64,000 nucleotides of DNA from assembly GCA_018402455.1 (NCBI GenBank), contig JAGYIG010000011.1, forward strand, positions 1 to 64,000, given 5' to 3'. The notes under the pieces are model-generated. The model had not been told where the DNA came from and searched no databases. It saw only the letters and a program-made list of their open reading frames with translations. Position 1 is the stretch's first letter; each line of letters opens with the position of its first letter. The translations under genes were made by a program, and so were the position numbers. This stretch comes from Opitutaceae bacterium (lineage in GTDB: Bacteria; Verrucomicrobiota; Verrucomicrobiia; Opitutales; Opitutaceae). Shown here piece after piece: positions 39,115 through 52,167 of the stretch.

Positions 39115-39945
39115 CTAGCCGTAGCAGAAAACCGGGTTGTGTTTTTTCTCTTGGGCCAGCGAGGTGATCGGACCATGGCCGGGAGCCAGTACCGTATCGC
39201 GAGGCAGGGTGAAGATTTTGCGGCGATTGTTAGCCAGTTGATCACGAAAATGGGTCGGGCTGCCTCCGACCGAGCAGGAAAAGAGGGAATCCCCGATCAC
39301 CGCCAGCGGCCAGCTGAGGCCTTTGACGAAGTAGGTGGTTTGGCCAGCTGAATGCCCCGAAGTGACCAAGGTTTTAATGTCCATTGACCCGACATGAAAG
39401 TGCACCCCTTCGTCAAAATGCTGCGCGGATTCGAGGGTCAGCGGCTCCTCACGGTGGCTCCAAACCTCGGCTTCGGGGTGGGCGGAGACCAACTCGGGCA
39501 AGGCGGCGATGTGGTCCTCGTGGTTGTGGGTGATGAACACATATTTGAGTCGGAGACGGTCGCTGTTGATCACGTCCAGCATGCCGTCGACCGAGGACCC
39601 GGTGTCAAACGCCACCGCCTCGCGAGATTTTGCATCCCAGATCAGGTAGCTGTTAACCCGCATGTCTCCGAAGGCGGTATTAAAGGCGGCGAATCCGCGG
39701 GGGAAGACCGGGACCTCCGGATACCACGCATGACGAGCTAAACTCTCCAGCGCCGGGGCATTGAGACCAAGATGCCGGGCTACCCTTCGAATCACCGGAG
39801 GGATGACCTCGCCGTTTTTGACTTTGTGTAAATCCTCGAGCGAGATCTCGGCTCGGTTGGCGAGGGCTTCGTCGGAAACCTGCAGACCGCGTTGGACCTT
39901 GTTGATGACATCGTCGAAATTATCTTCGAGAGGAATGAGTGGCAT
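39115..39945 (-). CDS. metallo-beta-lactamase fold hydrolase with N-terminal helix-turn-helix-like domain
   Basis: THNHEDHIAALPEL, SGHSAGQTTY, GDSLFS, LAPGHGPIT; N-terminus SDEALANRAEISLEDLHKVKNGEVIPPVIRRVARHLGL. Confidence 0.82.
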   Translation of the reverse strand: MPLIPLEDNFDDVINKVQRGLQVSDEALANRAEISLEDLHKVKNGEVIPPVIRRVARHLGLNAPALESLARHAWYPEVPVFPRGFAAFNTAFGDMRVNSYLIWDAKSREAVAFDTGSSVDGMLDVINSDRLRLKYVFITHNHEDHIAALPELVSAHPEAEVWSHREEPLTLESAQHFDEGVHFHVGSMDIKTLVTSGHSAGQTTYFVKGLSWPLAVIGDSLFSCSVGGSPTHFRDQLANNRRKIFTLPRDTVLAPGHGPITSLAQEKKHNPVFCYG

Positions 39946-40011
39946 GGGAGAAAGGTGGGGAGGCGCTTGATCAGCGCAAGGGCCGGGTGGCGATCAACCG
40001 GGTCCGGAGCC

Positions 40012-40039
40012 AAAAAACCGCCGGGCCGGGCCGGCGGTT
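40012..40039 (-). terminator. rho-independent terminator downstream of icd
   Basis: 9-bp GC-rich stem AACCGCCGG/CCGGCGGTT with a T6 tract on the minus strand. Confidence 0.8.
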
Positions 40040-40062
40040 GAGGAGGAGGACCTCGGTGTGGC

Positions 40063-42306
<2,244 letters not shown>

Positions 42307-42476
42307 TCAGGTAAGGGAAGAGCCAAGAGAAGAGGTCGCTGGTCGGCAAGACTTGGCTGACCTTGACGACAGGATTCGAAGGTTAGACCCGACTTTTCTT
42401 CGAGCCGAAGCCGGCGGGGGTGGATTTTGATGTATTCCTCGGGATCATTCGTTCCGAATACAAGAAACCCTTCCCC

Positions 42477-44003
42477 ATGAGCATTTACATCGGAATTGAT
42501 TCTGGCACCCAATCCACCAAGGCCATCGCCCTGGATCTCGACAGTGGCAAAGTCGTCGCGGAGGCCCGCGCCCCACACCGGTTGATCTCCGGCCTGCCCG
42601 TCGGACATATGGAGCAGCACCCCGCGGAATGGGTGGCCGCACTGGACACCAGCATCGGCGCGGTGGCAGCCCAGATTGATCGCACGCGCGTCGTGGGCAT
42701 TGGGGTGTCCGGCCAACAACACGGCTTTGTGCCGCTCGATAAAACGGGAGAGGTGATTCGTCCGGCCAAGCTTTGGTGTGATACCTCCACCATGGAGGAG
42801 TGCGCGATTTTGACCAAGAAGTTGGGTGGCGAAAAGGCAGTCATTCGCAAGGTGGGGTTGGCCATGTTGCCCGGTTTCACCGCGCCGAAGGTGCTCTGGC
42901 TGAAACGACACGAGCCCAAGAATTATCAACGCCTCCGGCATGTGCTGCTGCCGCACGATTATTTGAATTACTATCTCACGGGGAAATATTTCATGGAGCA
43001 CGGCGACGCCTCGGGCACCGCACTGATGAACGTGCGCACCCGCCGGTGGTCCCGTCCGGTGATCAACGCGATTGATCCGGCGTTGGCGGACTATCTTCCG
43101 CCGTTGAGCGCGTCTGATGCTCTGGTGGGGACCTTGCGGGATGAGGTGGCCAAGAAGTATGGTTTCCGCGCCGACGTGGTGGTTTCGGCCGGTGGGGGCG
43201 ACAATATGATGGGGGCGATTGGCACGGGCAACGTGAAGGCCGGGGTGGTCACCGCAAGTTTTGGCACCAGTGGCACCATCTACGCCCATGCCGAATCGCC
43301 GGTGGTGGACCCGTCCGGCGAAATCGCCGCGTTCTGCGGATCGACTGGAGGGTGGATGCCGTTGCTGTGTACCATGAACGTGACCACGGTGACCGAGCAG
43401 GTGCGCTCCCTCTTCAACTATGACCACAGTGCCTTGGCCGATGCGGTGGCCGCGACCCCTGCCGGAGCGGATGGTTTGGTGATGCTGCCGTATCTTGAGG
43501 GAGAGCGAACCCCGAATGTCCCGACGGGATCGGGGGTTTATCTCGGACTGAACCAACAGACTTTAAAGCCCGGACACCTGGCCCGTGCGGCGATGGAGGG
43601 CGTGACACTCGGCATGAATTACGGATTGCAACGTCTCGCCGGACTAGGAGTGAAGGCTCGGGAGATTCGGGTCACCGGGGGAGGGGCCAAATCACCCATT
43701 TGGCGACAAATTATGGCCGACGTATTTGGTGTCCCGGTAGTGGCCATGGTTGAAGATGAAGGGGCCGCTTTGGGGGGTGCCCTCCAAGCCGCTTGGGCCG
43801 TCGCTCGTCAGAGTCGACCCAATGCCAAGATCAGCAAGCTTACTGAACGCATTGTGGCCAAAGACGAGAGCACCCGCGTCAAACCCAACAAGGCGAGGAC
43901 GCGCCATTATCAGGAATTGCAGGCCGTGCAGAATGAACTCAGCGGCGCTCTTCGTCGCGTATTTCCCCTGCAACGCGCCCTGACAGCGACGACGGCGGGA
44001 TAA
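42477..44003 (+). CDS. xylB: xylulokinase
   Basis: IYIGIDSGTQSTKAIALDLDSGKVV, GVSGQQHGFVPLD, LPYLEGERTPNVPTGSGVYLGL, FGGY-kinase features. Confidence 0.93.
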   Translation: MSIYIGIDSGTQSTKAIALDLDSGKVVAEARAPHRLISGLPVGHMEQHPAEWVAALDTSIGAVAAQIDRTRVVGIGVSGQQHGFVPLDKTGEVIRPAKLWCDTSTMEECAILTKKLGGEKAVIRKVGLAMLPGFTAPKVLWLKRHEPKNYQRLRHVLLPHDYLNYYLTGKYFMEHGDASGTALMNVRTRRWSRPVINAIDPALADYLPPLSASDALVGTLRDEVAKKYGFRADVVVSAGGGDNMMGAIGTGNVKAGVVTASFGTSGTIYAHAESPVVDPSGEIAAFCGSTGGWMPLLCTMNVTTVTEQVRSLFNYDHSALADAVAATPAGADGLVMLPYLEGERTPNVPTGSGVYLGLNQQTLKPGHLARAAMEGVTLGMNYGLQRLAGLGVKAREIRVTGGGAKSPIWRQIMADVFGVPVVAMVEDEGAALGGALQAAWAVARQSRPNAKISKLTERIVAKDESTRVKPNKARTRHYQELQAVQNELSGALRRVFPLQRALTATTAG

Positions 44004-44094
44004 CCGTAGGAAGGCCGGATAACAACCGGGGAAAGCGAAGCCGATCGGTGCGAAAGCTGTGGCCGGGGTCGCTGATCCCGGAGCGGTGCCGGGG

Positions 44095-44369
44095 GTAGGG
44101 GCGGCGCGTAACGCCGCCCGTTGCGGCGGAGTGGACCGGACAGGCTGAAACAAGCGAAGCCCCTACGGCGTGACCGGAGCGGTGGAGTGGGTAGGGGCGG
44201 CGCTTGACGCCGCCTGCTGCGGTGGAGTGGCCGGATAGGCTGAAACGGGCTTCGTCAAGCCGGCCCCCTACGGCGTGCGGAGCGGTGGGGGTAGGGCGGC
44301 GCTTGACGCCGCCCGCTGCGGTGGAGTGGCCGACAGGCTGAAACAGGCTTCGTCAAGCGAAGCCCCTAC
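44095..44369. repeat. three tandem copies of the palindromic REP/MITE-like element
   Basis: Units at 44095-44166, 44191-44271, 44291-44369. Consensus GTAGGGGCGGCGCTTGACGCCGCCCGCTGCGGTGGAGTGGCCGGACAGGCTGAAACAGGCTTCGTCAAGCGAAGCCCCTAC. Confidence 0.92.
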
Positions 44370-47300
44370 GGCGTGCCGAGCTGCGGTGGCGTGGGTGGCG
44401 CAGGTAGGCGCTCGCGGCGTGGCCGGCGCAGGCGCCACAGCGCCAGGCCCAGGCCCATCAGGATCGCGCCGTAGCTCGAGGGTTCGGGTACGGTGATCTC
44501 GTTGATGCCAAAGTCTTCGGTCAGCCAGATGGTGTCCGTGGGATAAAATCCGGTGAAGGTGATCTGCGCGGTGTTCGCGTCGCGCTCGTCAATGGTCACT
44601 GCGCCCGAGCCGCCGGTGAAGGAGCCGGTGGTCCACAGGTCTTGGAAGGGGAGGCCCAGTTGTTGACCGTGATGGTCACCCCGGAGGCGATGGTCAGGGC
44701 GCCCAGGTTGAGCGTGTTCGCATCCACCGCGCCAAAGTCGATGACGGTGTTGCCCGTGACGTTGAGGGTGCCCAGGTCAAAGGTGCTGCCCCCGGAGAGG
44801 GCGAGGGGTGGTGCCGCTGGCGGTCAGCCCAGGGTGCCCCGGAAGTCAAAGTCGTTGGTGATGTTCAGGGTGTTGCTGGCGGTGAGCACGAGGGTGCCGG
44901 GAACCCGCGCCGTCGCCGCCGGAAATCGTGCCGCCGTTCATGGTGAGGATGCCGTCCACGTCGAGGGTGCCGGGTGCCCGGAGACGTTCAACTGGTCGAG
45001 GGTCTCGGTGAGGGCGCCGCCCATGGCGAAGGTGCCGCCGGATGTCTAGGTCCATCGCATCCAGGAGGATGTCGGAGGAGGCGAGGTGAGGGTGCCGGCG
45101 CTGACGTTGGTGGTGGAGATGTTTTTGGCCGAGCCGGAGAGGGTGAGGCCGCCGGCGCCTTGTTGGTTGGAGGGTCGAGTAGGTGTTGGTGCCGGTGAAG
45201 GGAAGCGCCGGCGCCGTCCACGCTGAGGGTGAGGCCGGAGCCGGTGATGGCGCCGGAGACGGTTAGGCCTCTGCGCCGCTGGCGGCGTTGATTCACGCTG
45301 GAGGCGAGGGTGACCGCGCCCGACCAGCTGTTGGTGCCGGCGAAGGCCTGAGGGCGCCGTCGGCGGAGATGCCGGAGCCGTTGAGGGTGAGCGCTTCGTT
45401 GGCGATGGCCACGCCGTCGAGTTGGAGTTGGGCGCCGGCATCGACGGTGGTGGAGCCGGCGGTGGCGCCGAGGCCCTGGTTGTTGTCCACGCGCACGATA
45501 CCCGCGGAGATGTCGGCCTGGCCGGTGAAGGTGTTGGAGCCGGAGAGGATGAGCAGGCCGTCGCCGGTCTTATCGAAGCCGCCGTTTTGGATGCGTGCGT
45601 CGATGTCGAGGGTGGAGCCGGCGGCCACGTTGAGGGTCTTGGCTGCGTCGGCGTTGAAATCAAGGAGGCCGTCGATGGTGGCGGTCTGAGAGGTGTGGGT
45701 GCTGAAGATGTCGCCGGTGACAAAGAGGTTGTTGCCGGTGGCCGCGGCGGTCTGGGCGTTGATGAAGCCGCCGTCGAGGGTGATGTCCTGTACGTATTGG
45801 GTGTGGCCGCGGGTGTCGAAGGTGCCGTCGGCGTTGACGGTCAGGTTGACGTTGGCGCCGATCATGTTGTCGAAGTCGATGATGCCACCGGCGTCGTTGG
45901 TGCCCATGGTGAGGGTGGCGGAGCCGGCGGCGCCGATGCCATCCCCGACAGTGATGTTGTTGTTGATGAAGAAATCATCGAGGGGGCCCACGCCGGGGGC
46001 GTCGTTGTAAAGGTTGGCGAGGATGAGTTCACCGTCATGGACGAAGGTTTCACCCGAAAAGACCGTGGCGCTGCTGGGGTTCACCGTTCCCTCTACAAGC
46101 AGGGTGCCGGATCCGGCTTTGATCAGGTCGCCGGTTCCGCTGTAGCCCGCGTAGAGGTTGGTGTCTCCCGCCCCATCGACGGTCAGGTCAAATCCGGCAT
46201 TGTCGAACAGCTGGCTGGCGTAGTTGTTGTAGCCGGGACTGGTGCCGAGGCTGAGGGTGCCCGCATCCGATTGAAGGGTGGCATTGGCCGTGAGCTCGAA
46301 GTCGGCGGTGAGTTGATTGGCTCCCGCAATGTTTTGCATCGCACCCGCGCCCCCATTGCCGGTGCCCGCGAGCAGGACGTTGCCCTGGGCAAGGGTCACC
46401 CCACCATCGAGTCCAAGCGTGCCCCCGGAATTGACGGTCGTATCATTGCTGCTCGCTCCCAGGGCGGAATTTGATGCCGCGATCAGGGTGGAACCGGCGT
46501 TGATGGTGGTATCGCCCGTGTAGGTGTTGCTGCCGGTGAGGGTCAACTGTCCACCGCTGGTGGTGACCGTTCCCGCACCGGAAATGTCCCCGGTCAGGGT
46601 GTTGGTTCCGGACGTGTTGGTTACGGTGCCGTTATTGGTGATCGTTTCCGCGACGGTAATGTTGCCCGTGAGAGCCAACGTGGCACCTCCATCCACGGAA
46701 GTGCCGGCGGCGGTGGTGCCCAGGGCGGTATCCGAGGCGAGGGTGAGGGTGCCGCCTTCCACCGCCATGGTGCCGGAAAACGTGTTGTTGCCGGAGAGGG
46801 TCTGATTGCCGGTGCCCACCTTGGCAAAATCGCCGGTGCCACCGGAGGAGACGAAGTCCTCCAAGGTGCCCTCAAAGGTGGCCGAGCCGTTATCCACGCC
46901 GAAGGTGAGGCGATTTGGACCGGTAAAGCCGTGGAGAATTCGGCCCGCTCCCGTGAGTTCGTCCACCCGAATTTGCAGGCCGGCGCCGTTAAAAGTCGCC
47001 CCGGCTTCCACGTTCAAATCGGACAGGTTGTTGGTCCAGATGTCGTTTCCGCCATTAGCTCCTCGGAAAGTGCCTTCCCGCACATCGATCAATGCGCCGG
47101 ATCCCAGAGCAAAGTCCGCCACCGCACTGTTCCAGAAAATCTCGCCGGAGCCCGTCTTGGCCAAAGTGCCGGTGCCGGTGAAGTTCGTGCTGGTCGCGTT
47201 GTCGCGGACGCCGCTGGCCACCTCCAGATTCAGGGTGGCTCCTGAACCGATGGCGATGTTGCCCGAAGCCATCTGTCCGGCCACCACGAGGGTGCCGGCA

Positions 47301-48139
47301 TCAATGTTGGTGGTGCCGGTGTAGGTGTTGTCGCCTTCGAGCCTGAGCGTGTTGGTGCCCGTCTTGGTCAGATTGCTCGCGGTGCTGCTGCCGTTGGAAA
47401 CGATCCCGGACACCACGGTGTCAGTGGCGCCACCCATGGTGAGGGTTTGATTGGTGGCCGTGTTTGAGAGCTCAACATTGTTGATGGTGACGGCACCGTC
47501 GGAGTCGTTGAGAAAGGTGAAATTGCCGCCGAAGTTAACCAGCGCCCCTGATACGTCCACATCGCCCGTGCCGGCGAGCGTGAGCGTGTTTCGCAGGCGA
47601 ATATTGTTGGTGGTGACCCCGCCATCGGAATTTACGGTAAACGTGAGGTTACCGTTGATGCTGAAGCGATCCAGCAAGTCGACATTGCCGGTGCCATTGA
47701 TCGTGAGATCGTGAACAATATTCAGATTGGTCGTAATGGAAACATCGCCGGTGAGGTCCCAGGTTTGGGCAGCACCGGTGCGGACAATGTTAAAGCTCTG
47801 GGTTTGGTCATCGGCGTTGGTGAGACCTCCGGAGCCGATGATTAAATTGTTGGTGCCAATCGTGAAGGCGTTGGCTGATGTGGCCGCCGCGAAAGTAATG
47901 CTATTGATCGGGCGGTTGGCCCCAAGGATGACATTGAAGCTCCCAGCGGCGTTGTCGGCGTCAAACACGGCATCATCCCCGCTGCCCGGTGGCGTCCCCG
48001 TATCCCAATTTGATCCGGTGGCCCAGAGCCCGTCTGCCGCACTGCCATCCCAAGTCACTTGGCCATGCATCCATGGACTCCCGCCGATCAAGAACAACGC
48101 GAGTGTGCAGCCGAATGAACTTCGCCGGAACCATAACAC
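44366..48139 (-). CDS. autotransporter-associated beta-strand repeat protein with PEP-CTERM signal (3' part frameshifted in this sequence)
   Basis: Signal peptide; repeats such as GTNTLRLEGDNTYTGTTNIDAGTLVVAGQMASGNIAIGSGATLNLE; C-terminus VPEPSSYGAILMGLGLALWRLRRPRRE; frame changes between about 44.6 and 45.3 kb. Confidence 0.82.
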
Positions 48140-48308
48140 GTCGGAAATGTGTAGGGTGTAATCCTCATTTGCAAGTAATCAGCAACTGATGTGAATCGGG
48201 CCTATAATCCTATCGCAACGATCCAGCGATAAAGCTGAAGCTTGAGGCACCAGATGGCGGCCAACGCCCGATCAGGGGGCCCGGCTTGGGGAGGAAGGGG
48301 CGAGAACT

Positions 48309-48866
48309 CTACCACGGCCAGGCGGTCCAGACCGGCCAGCGGGGCCAGGGGGCGTAGGCGAAGAAGACCGCGATCATGGCAAATGCGCAAATGAGGCGCC
48401 CGCCGGTCGAGAGCACGAACCCGACCGCTGCGCCAAACCCGGCCCGGAGCGATTCCTGACGCGTGCGTTTGGCGGCGTATTTTTCCGCCACCACGGCTCC
48501 GAAGATGGTGCCCAACAGCAGGGCCGGCAGGGAAAAGAACATCCCGACGAAGGCCCCCCCGGTGGCGCCGGCCATGCCCCATTTGGAGCCACCAAAAAGA
48601 TGGGTGCCCACCAATACGCCCAGAAAATCGACCACCACCGACGCGAACCAGGCCGCGCCAATCCACCCCATGGCCCCCCAGGACAACGAACCGGGCAGCA
48701 AGAGGGCGTGAAGGATGAAGCTCAGCAGGATCAGCGTGGTCCCGGGGAGCAGAGGCACCAACACGCCGAGGAGTCCGACGAGGGTCAGCAGGCAAGTGAG
48801 CATCCAGACGGCGATTTCCATGCAGCGAAGACACGCTGACAGGACTGCGAGTTGCTGCCATCTCAA
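48309..48866 (-). CDS. DUF456-family membrane protein
   Basis: LTLVGLLGVLVPLLPGTTLILLSFILHALLL...GGSKWGMAGATGGAFVGMFFSLPALLLGTIFGAVVAEKYA. Confidence 0.82.
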   Translation of the reverse strand: MRWQQLAVLSACLRCMEIAVWMLTCLLTLVGLLGVLVPLLPGTTLILLSFILHALLLPGSLSWGAMGWIGAAWFASVVVDFLGVLVGTHLFGGSKWGMAGATGGAFVGMFFSLPALLLGTIFGAVVAEKYAAKRTRQESLRAGFGAAVGFVLSTGGRLICAFAMIAVFFAYAPWPRWPVWTAWPW

Positions 48867-49000
48867 ATTCAGCGGTGGCGGGGAGCGCCCGGCATGATGC
48901 TTAAACGCATTATGGCTAGAAGGTTAAATAGGCTCGCGAAATTTCGGCCGATCGATAGGCAAAAATCTGCAACTGCCCGCGTCTCCGGCGTGTTCTCGGC

Positions 49001-49606
49001 ATGAACGATGAAACTCCAGTGCAATCACAACCCTCCGGGCACATGACCCCGGTCGATTTCACGACCTTTATGCGAAACTATCAGGACATGGTCTATTCAA
49101 CGGCAGTGCGTCTGCTGGGTAATGATGCCCAGGCCGAGGACATTTCTCAGGAAGTGTTTTTGAAGGCCTATGAGCGTTATGATGACCTCAGCACCAGTCC
49201 CACGGCGGGGGGGTGGCTCAAGACCGTGACGACCAATTTGTCGATCAACCATTTGCAACGGTATCGGAAACGGTGGAGCTTTTTCTCTGATTTGGTGCAC
49301 CGTGATCGGGAAGGCGAAGACTACGGCGAAGTCGAATTCGCCGCCCCGGACGGCGATTTTCTCGCTGATCTCAATCAAGGGGATCGCCGGGCATGGGTCG
49401 AACGGGCCCTCGAGGACCTGCCCGACCACCAGCGGGTGCCCTTGGTGCTCTACCACTTCGAAGACCTGCCCTACGACGAAATCGCCCGTCGTATGGGCGT
49501 CTCCCTTTCCAAAATCAAAACCGACATTCTCCGTGGTCGGGCCGCTCTCGCGCAGATCTTGACGCGCAGTGGCACCGCTCACGAATCCCTCACCGCCCAA
49601 CGCTGA
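49001..49606 (+). CDS. ECF-type RNA polymerase sigma factor
   Basis: Region 2 YQDMVYSTAVRLLGNDAQAEDISQEVFLKAYERYDDL; region 4 LPDHQRVPLVLYHFEDLPYDEIARRMGVSLSKIKTDILRGRAAL. Confidence 0.93.
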   Translation: MNDETPVQSQPSGHMTPVDFTTFMRNYQDMVYSTAVRLLGNDAQAEDISQEVFLKAYERYDDLSTSPTAGGWLKTVTTNLSINHLQRYRKRWSFFSDLVHRDREGEDYGEVEFAAPDGDFLADLNQGDRRAWVERALEDLPDHQRVPLVLYHFEDLPYDEIARRMGVSLSKIKTDILRGRAALAQILTRSGTAHESLTAQR

Positions 49607-49611
49607 TCGCC

Positions 49612-50076
49612 ATGGCCCGTCTCACTCCCGAACAACTCGAACAGAAAATCCACGCGGTGTTACGCCAGCAGCCCCCGCGTTCCGCCCCGGCCTCCTTGGA
49701 GGCCCGCGTGCTGGGCGAGATCGCGCGGCGCCAAGCGCTACCTTGGTGGCATCAAAGCTACGCCTACTGGCCCCACGCTATCAAGCTGGTCTTCCTCGTG
49801 GTCGCGACGGGCGTGGCCGGCGCGTTGCTGCTCGGCTCCATGCACCTGCTCGGCGTGATCAGCGGTGACCTGGTCGAACAACTGGTCACCCCGGTCTTCG
49901 GCGCAGCCCACACCCTCCGGTCCGCCTGCTCAGCCCTGATCGGGCTCGTGTCCCCGTCCTGGCCGGAACTGTCCAGCACCTACCTCTACGCCGGCTTGGC
50001 GGTGGTGGGTGGAGCCTACGCCGTGATGCTCGGACTGGGCGCCACGGCCTACCGCGTGCTGTGGCAGCATCGCTGA
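49612..50076 (+). CDS. hypothetical membrane protein, possible anti-sigma partner
   Basis: Follows the sigma gene immediately; TM segments AIKLVFLVVATGVAGALLLGSM and YLYAGLAVVGGAYAVMLGLGA. Confidence 0.65.
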   Translation: MARLTPEQLEQKIHAVLRQQPPRSAPASLEARVLGEIARRQALPWWHQSYAYWPHAIKLVFLVVATGVAGALLLGSMHLLGVISGDLVEQLVTPVFGAAHTLRSACSALIGLVSPSWPELSSTYLYAGLAVVGGAYAVMLGLGATAYRVLWQHR

Positions 50077-50117
50077 AATCCCTCCCCCCTGCATCCCTCC
50101 CTTTTCTAAATTTTGAT

Positions 50118-51895
50118 ATGAAACTCCCCCGCATTTTTACCTCGCTGGTCGGTGCCAGCCTCATCGTGACCCTGACGATGGCGCTGGTGCTGGGCTCGGG
50201 CGAAGCGCCCCCGCCTGCCTCCGACACGCCTCCGGGGCCCCGGCGGCGGATGATATGCGGAGCTGGGCGCTGCCGTCGCGCCGGCGCCGCCCACCCCGCC
50301 CCCGCCGCTGAAGTCGTCGAGGAACTGGTGGGTGCCATCGGCGCGGAAATCGAGCAAAGACGCCGAAGTCCGGGTCGAAAACGGCGTCGGACGATCCGCG
50401 CCACGACCGCGATCGCGGGACGTGGACCCCACTCGGGTGAATTGGGTGCAGCTTGGGGAGCAATGCACTCTGCCGGAGGGCCAATCGGGCCTCCAATGTG
50501 GTCGCCATTCTCGGGACGTCGTTGACGGTGAATCGCGCAACGAAGTGGTCGCGGTCTTGGGCAGCGTGATCAAACGGCCCGCCGGTCGGGAAGCGGTGGC
50601 CGTGGGATGGGCGATGGTGGTCAACGGCTATGTGGGTGGCGAAGTCGGTGCGGTCGGGGCAACGTGCAACCCGGCCCCACCGCCGTGGTGGACGGGCAGA
50701 TTGTTTGCGGGTGGGAATGCGGACTGCGCCCTGGGGCCGTGGTCAATGGCCCGATCAATCAGGTAGACTCGATCTTGGGAGCGGAAATGGCCGAGGGCCT
50801 GCGGGCTTGGGCAGGTGCGGGAGTGTTTGCTGAAGCTTCCGACCGCTCGCCTTTGACGAACACCCGGTTGGTTGTGGATGATCATGTTGGTGGCGCTGGG
50901 CTTCTATGTCCTGGCTGGCCTTGCTGCTCCCCTGCGGTGGTGACCCGCACGGTGGAGACCATGGAGCTCATCCGGGGATGTCATTGCTGACCGCCCTGCT
51001 CACGATGGTGATCACCCCGATTGCGATGCTGGTCTTGTCGGTGACGGTGGTGGGGCCGTTTGTGTTGGGCATCGTCCTGTTCTTCCTCGGCATCTTTGGC
51101 AAAGTTGTGTTCCTCGGGCCTGGGTCGGGCGACGCATCACGGAACCGGCTGGAAGTTTCCGGCCCTGGGCCGTTGATTGGTTATGTGATCACCCTGGGTA
51201 TTTATCTGGTCCCGATCCTGGCTTCATCTTCTCGAAGCTGAGCGGCTTTCTGCATGGGCATCGTGGTCTACACATCATCCTCGTGATGCAGGACAACGGC
51301 TCGTCGCCGAATACCCCGGCAGGGCGCCGCTGGCTCCACTGCATCCCGCGCCGCCGCCGCCTGTCAGCACCGCCGCCGCAAGGGACGATCGGATTCTTTT
51401 CGCCGAGGGCGGTTCCGGTGGTTCAGCGTCGCCGCCGGCATGCCTCCCCTTCCACCCGCGGCGGGGCGAGCGCGGTGGAGCTGCCCGGAACAGCTTCCAC
51501 CCTCCCGCGGGCGGGGTTTTGGGCTCGGTTTGCCGCGACCCGACTGATGTCATCGCGCTGGGCATCGTGGTGGGAATTCTCAATATCGGGGGATTATTTG
51601 CCGTGGTGGCCACGGCTACTTCATCAGCGCTGTGGGCACCTCAAGGGCACCCCACGCTGGGAGGGGGTTGTGTTGGGCCTGGAAAATTGTGCGGGTGGGA
51701 TGATAAGCCGGTCGATTGGGCCGTGGCCTTGGTGCGCAGTCTGGGCGCGTTCCTTCCCCTCTGCGTGATGGGGATCGGTTTCCCTGTGGGTGGTGTGGAT
51801 CTGGGCGGCGCCAGTCCCATGTCAAGATCGCGGGCACGACCATCGAAAATGCCCAAAGGGAGTATCCTTAATCTGAATACGGAGATCAACTGATT
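50118..51895 (+). pseudogene. polymer-forming (bactofilin-like) repeat, membrane and RDD domain protein, frameshifted in this sequence
   Basis: NEVVAVLGSV / VNGYVGGEV / GAVVNGPINQVDSILGAEM repeats; TM block LLTALLTMVITPIAMLVLSVTVVGPFVLGIVLFFLGIFGKVVFLG; RDD-like FWARFAAT...VVLGLENCAG...VDWAVALVRSLGAFLPLCVMGIGF across frames. Confidence 0.65.
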
Positions 51896-52167
51896 AATGC
51901 GTTCCGCTTCCTTTTGCTCTGGTGCCTGTTGTTCGTGCTGTGTTGCCGCGCCGCTGGCGGTGTTGGCGGTGATCGCCTGCCCGGTGGTGTGGTTGGCGCT
52001 GCTGCCGTTCCGGCTGCTTGGGGTGGTGGTGACGGGGATTTCGTTCCGCAGGCGCTGGTGACCCTGCCGGCTCGTCTGCTGGGATGGCGCCGCCGGCAAA
52101 GAAGGCACATTGTTCTTGAAAATTTAGGTGCTGACAGTGTCGGCCGGTGGTCCGATAGCTTCGTGCC

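Noticed and set aside
44095-44369. CRISPR array interpretation of the 44-kb tandem repeat
   Set aside because: Units are near-identical along their full length with no unique spacers, and no cas genes are nearby.
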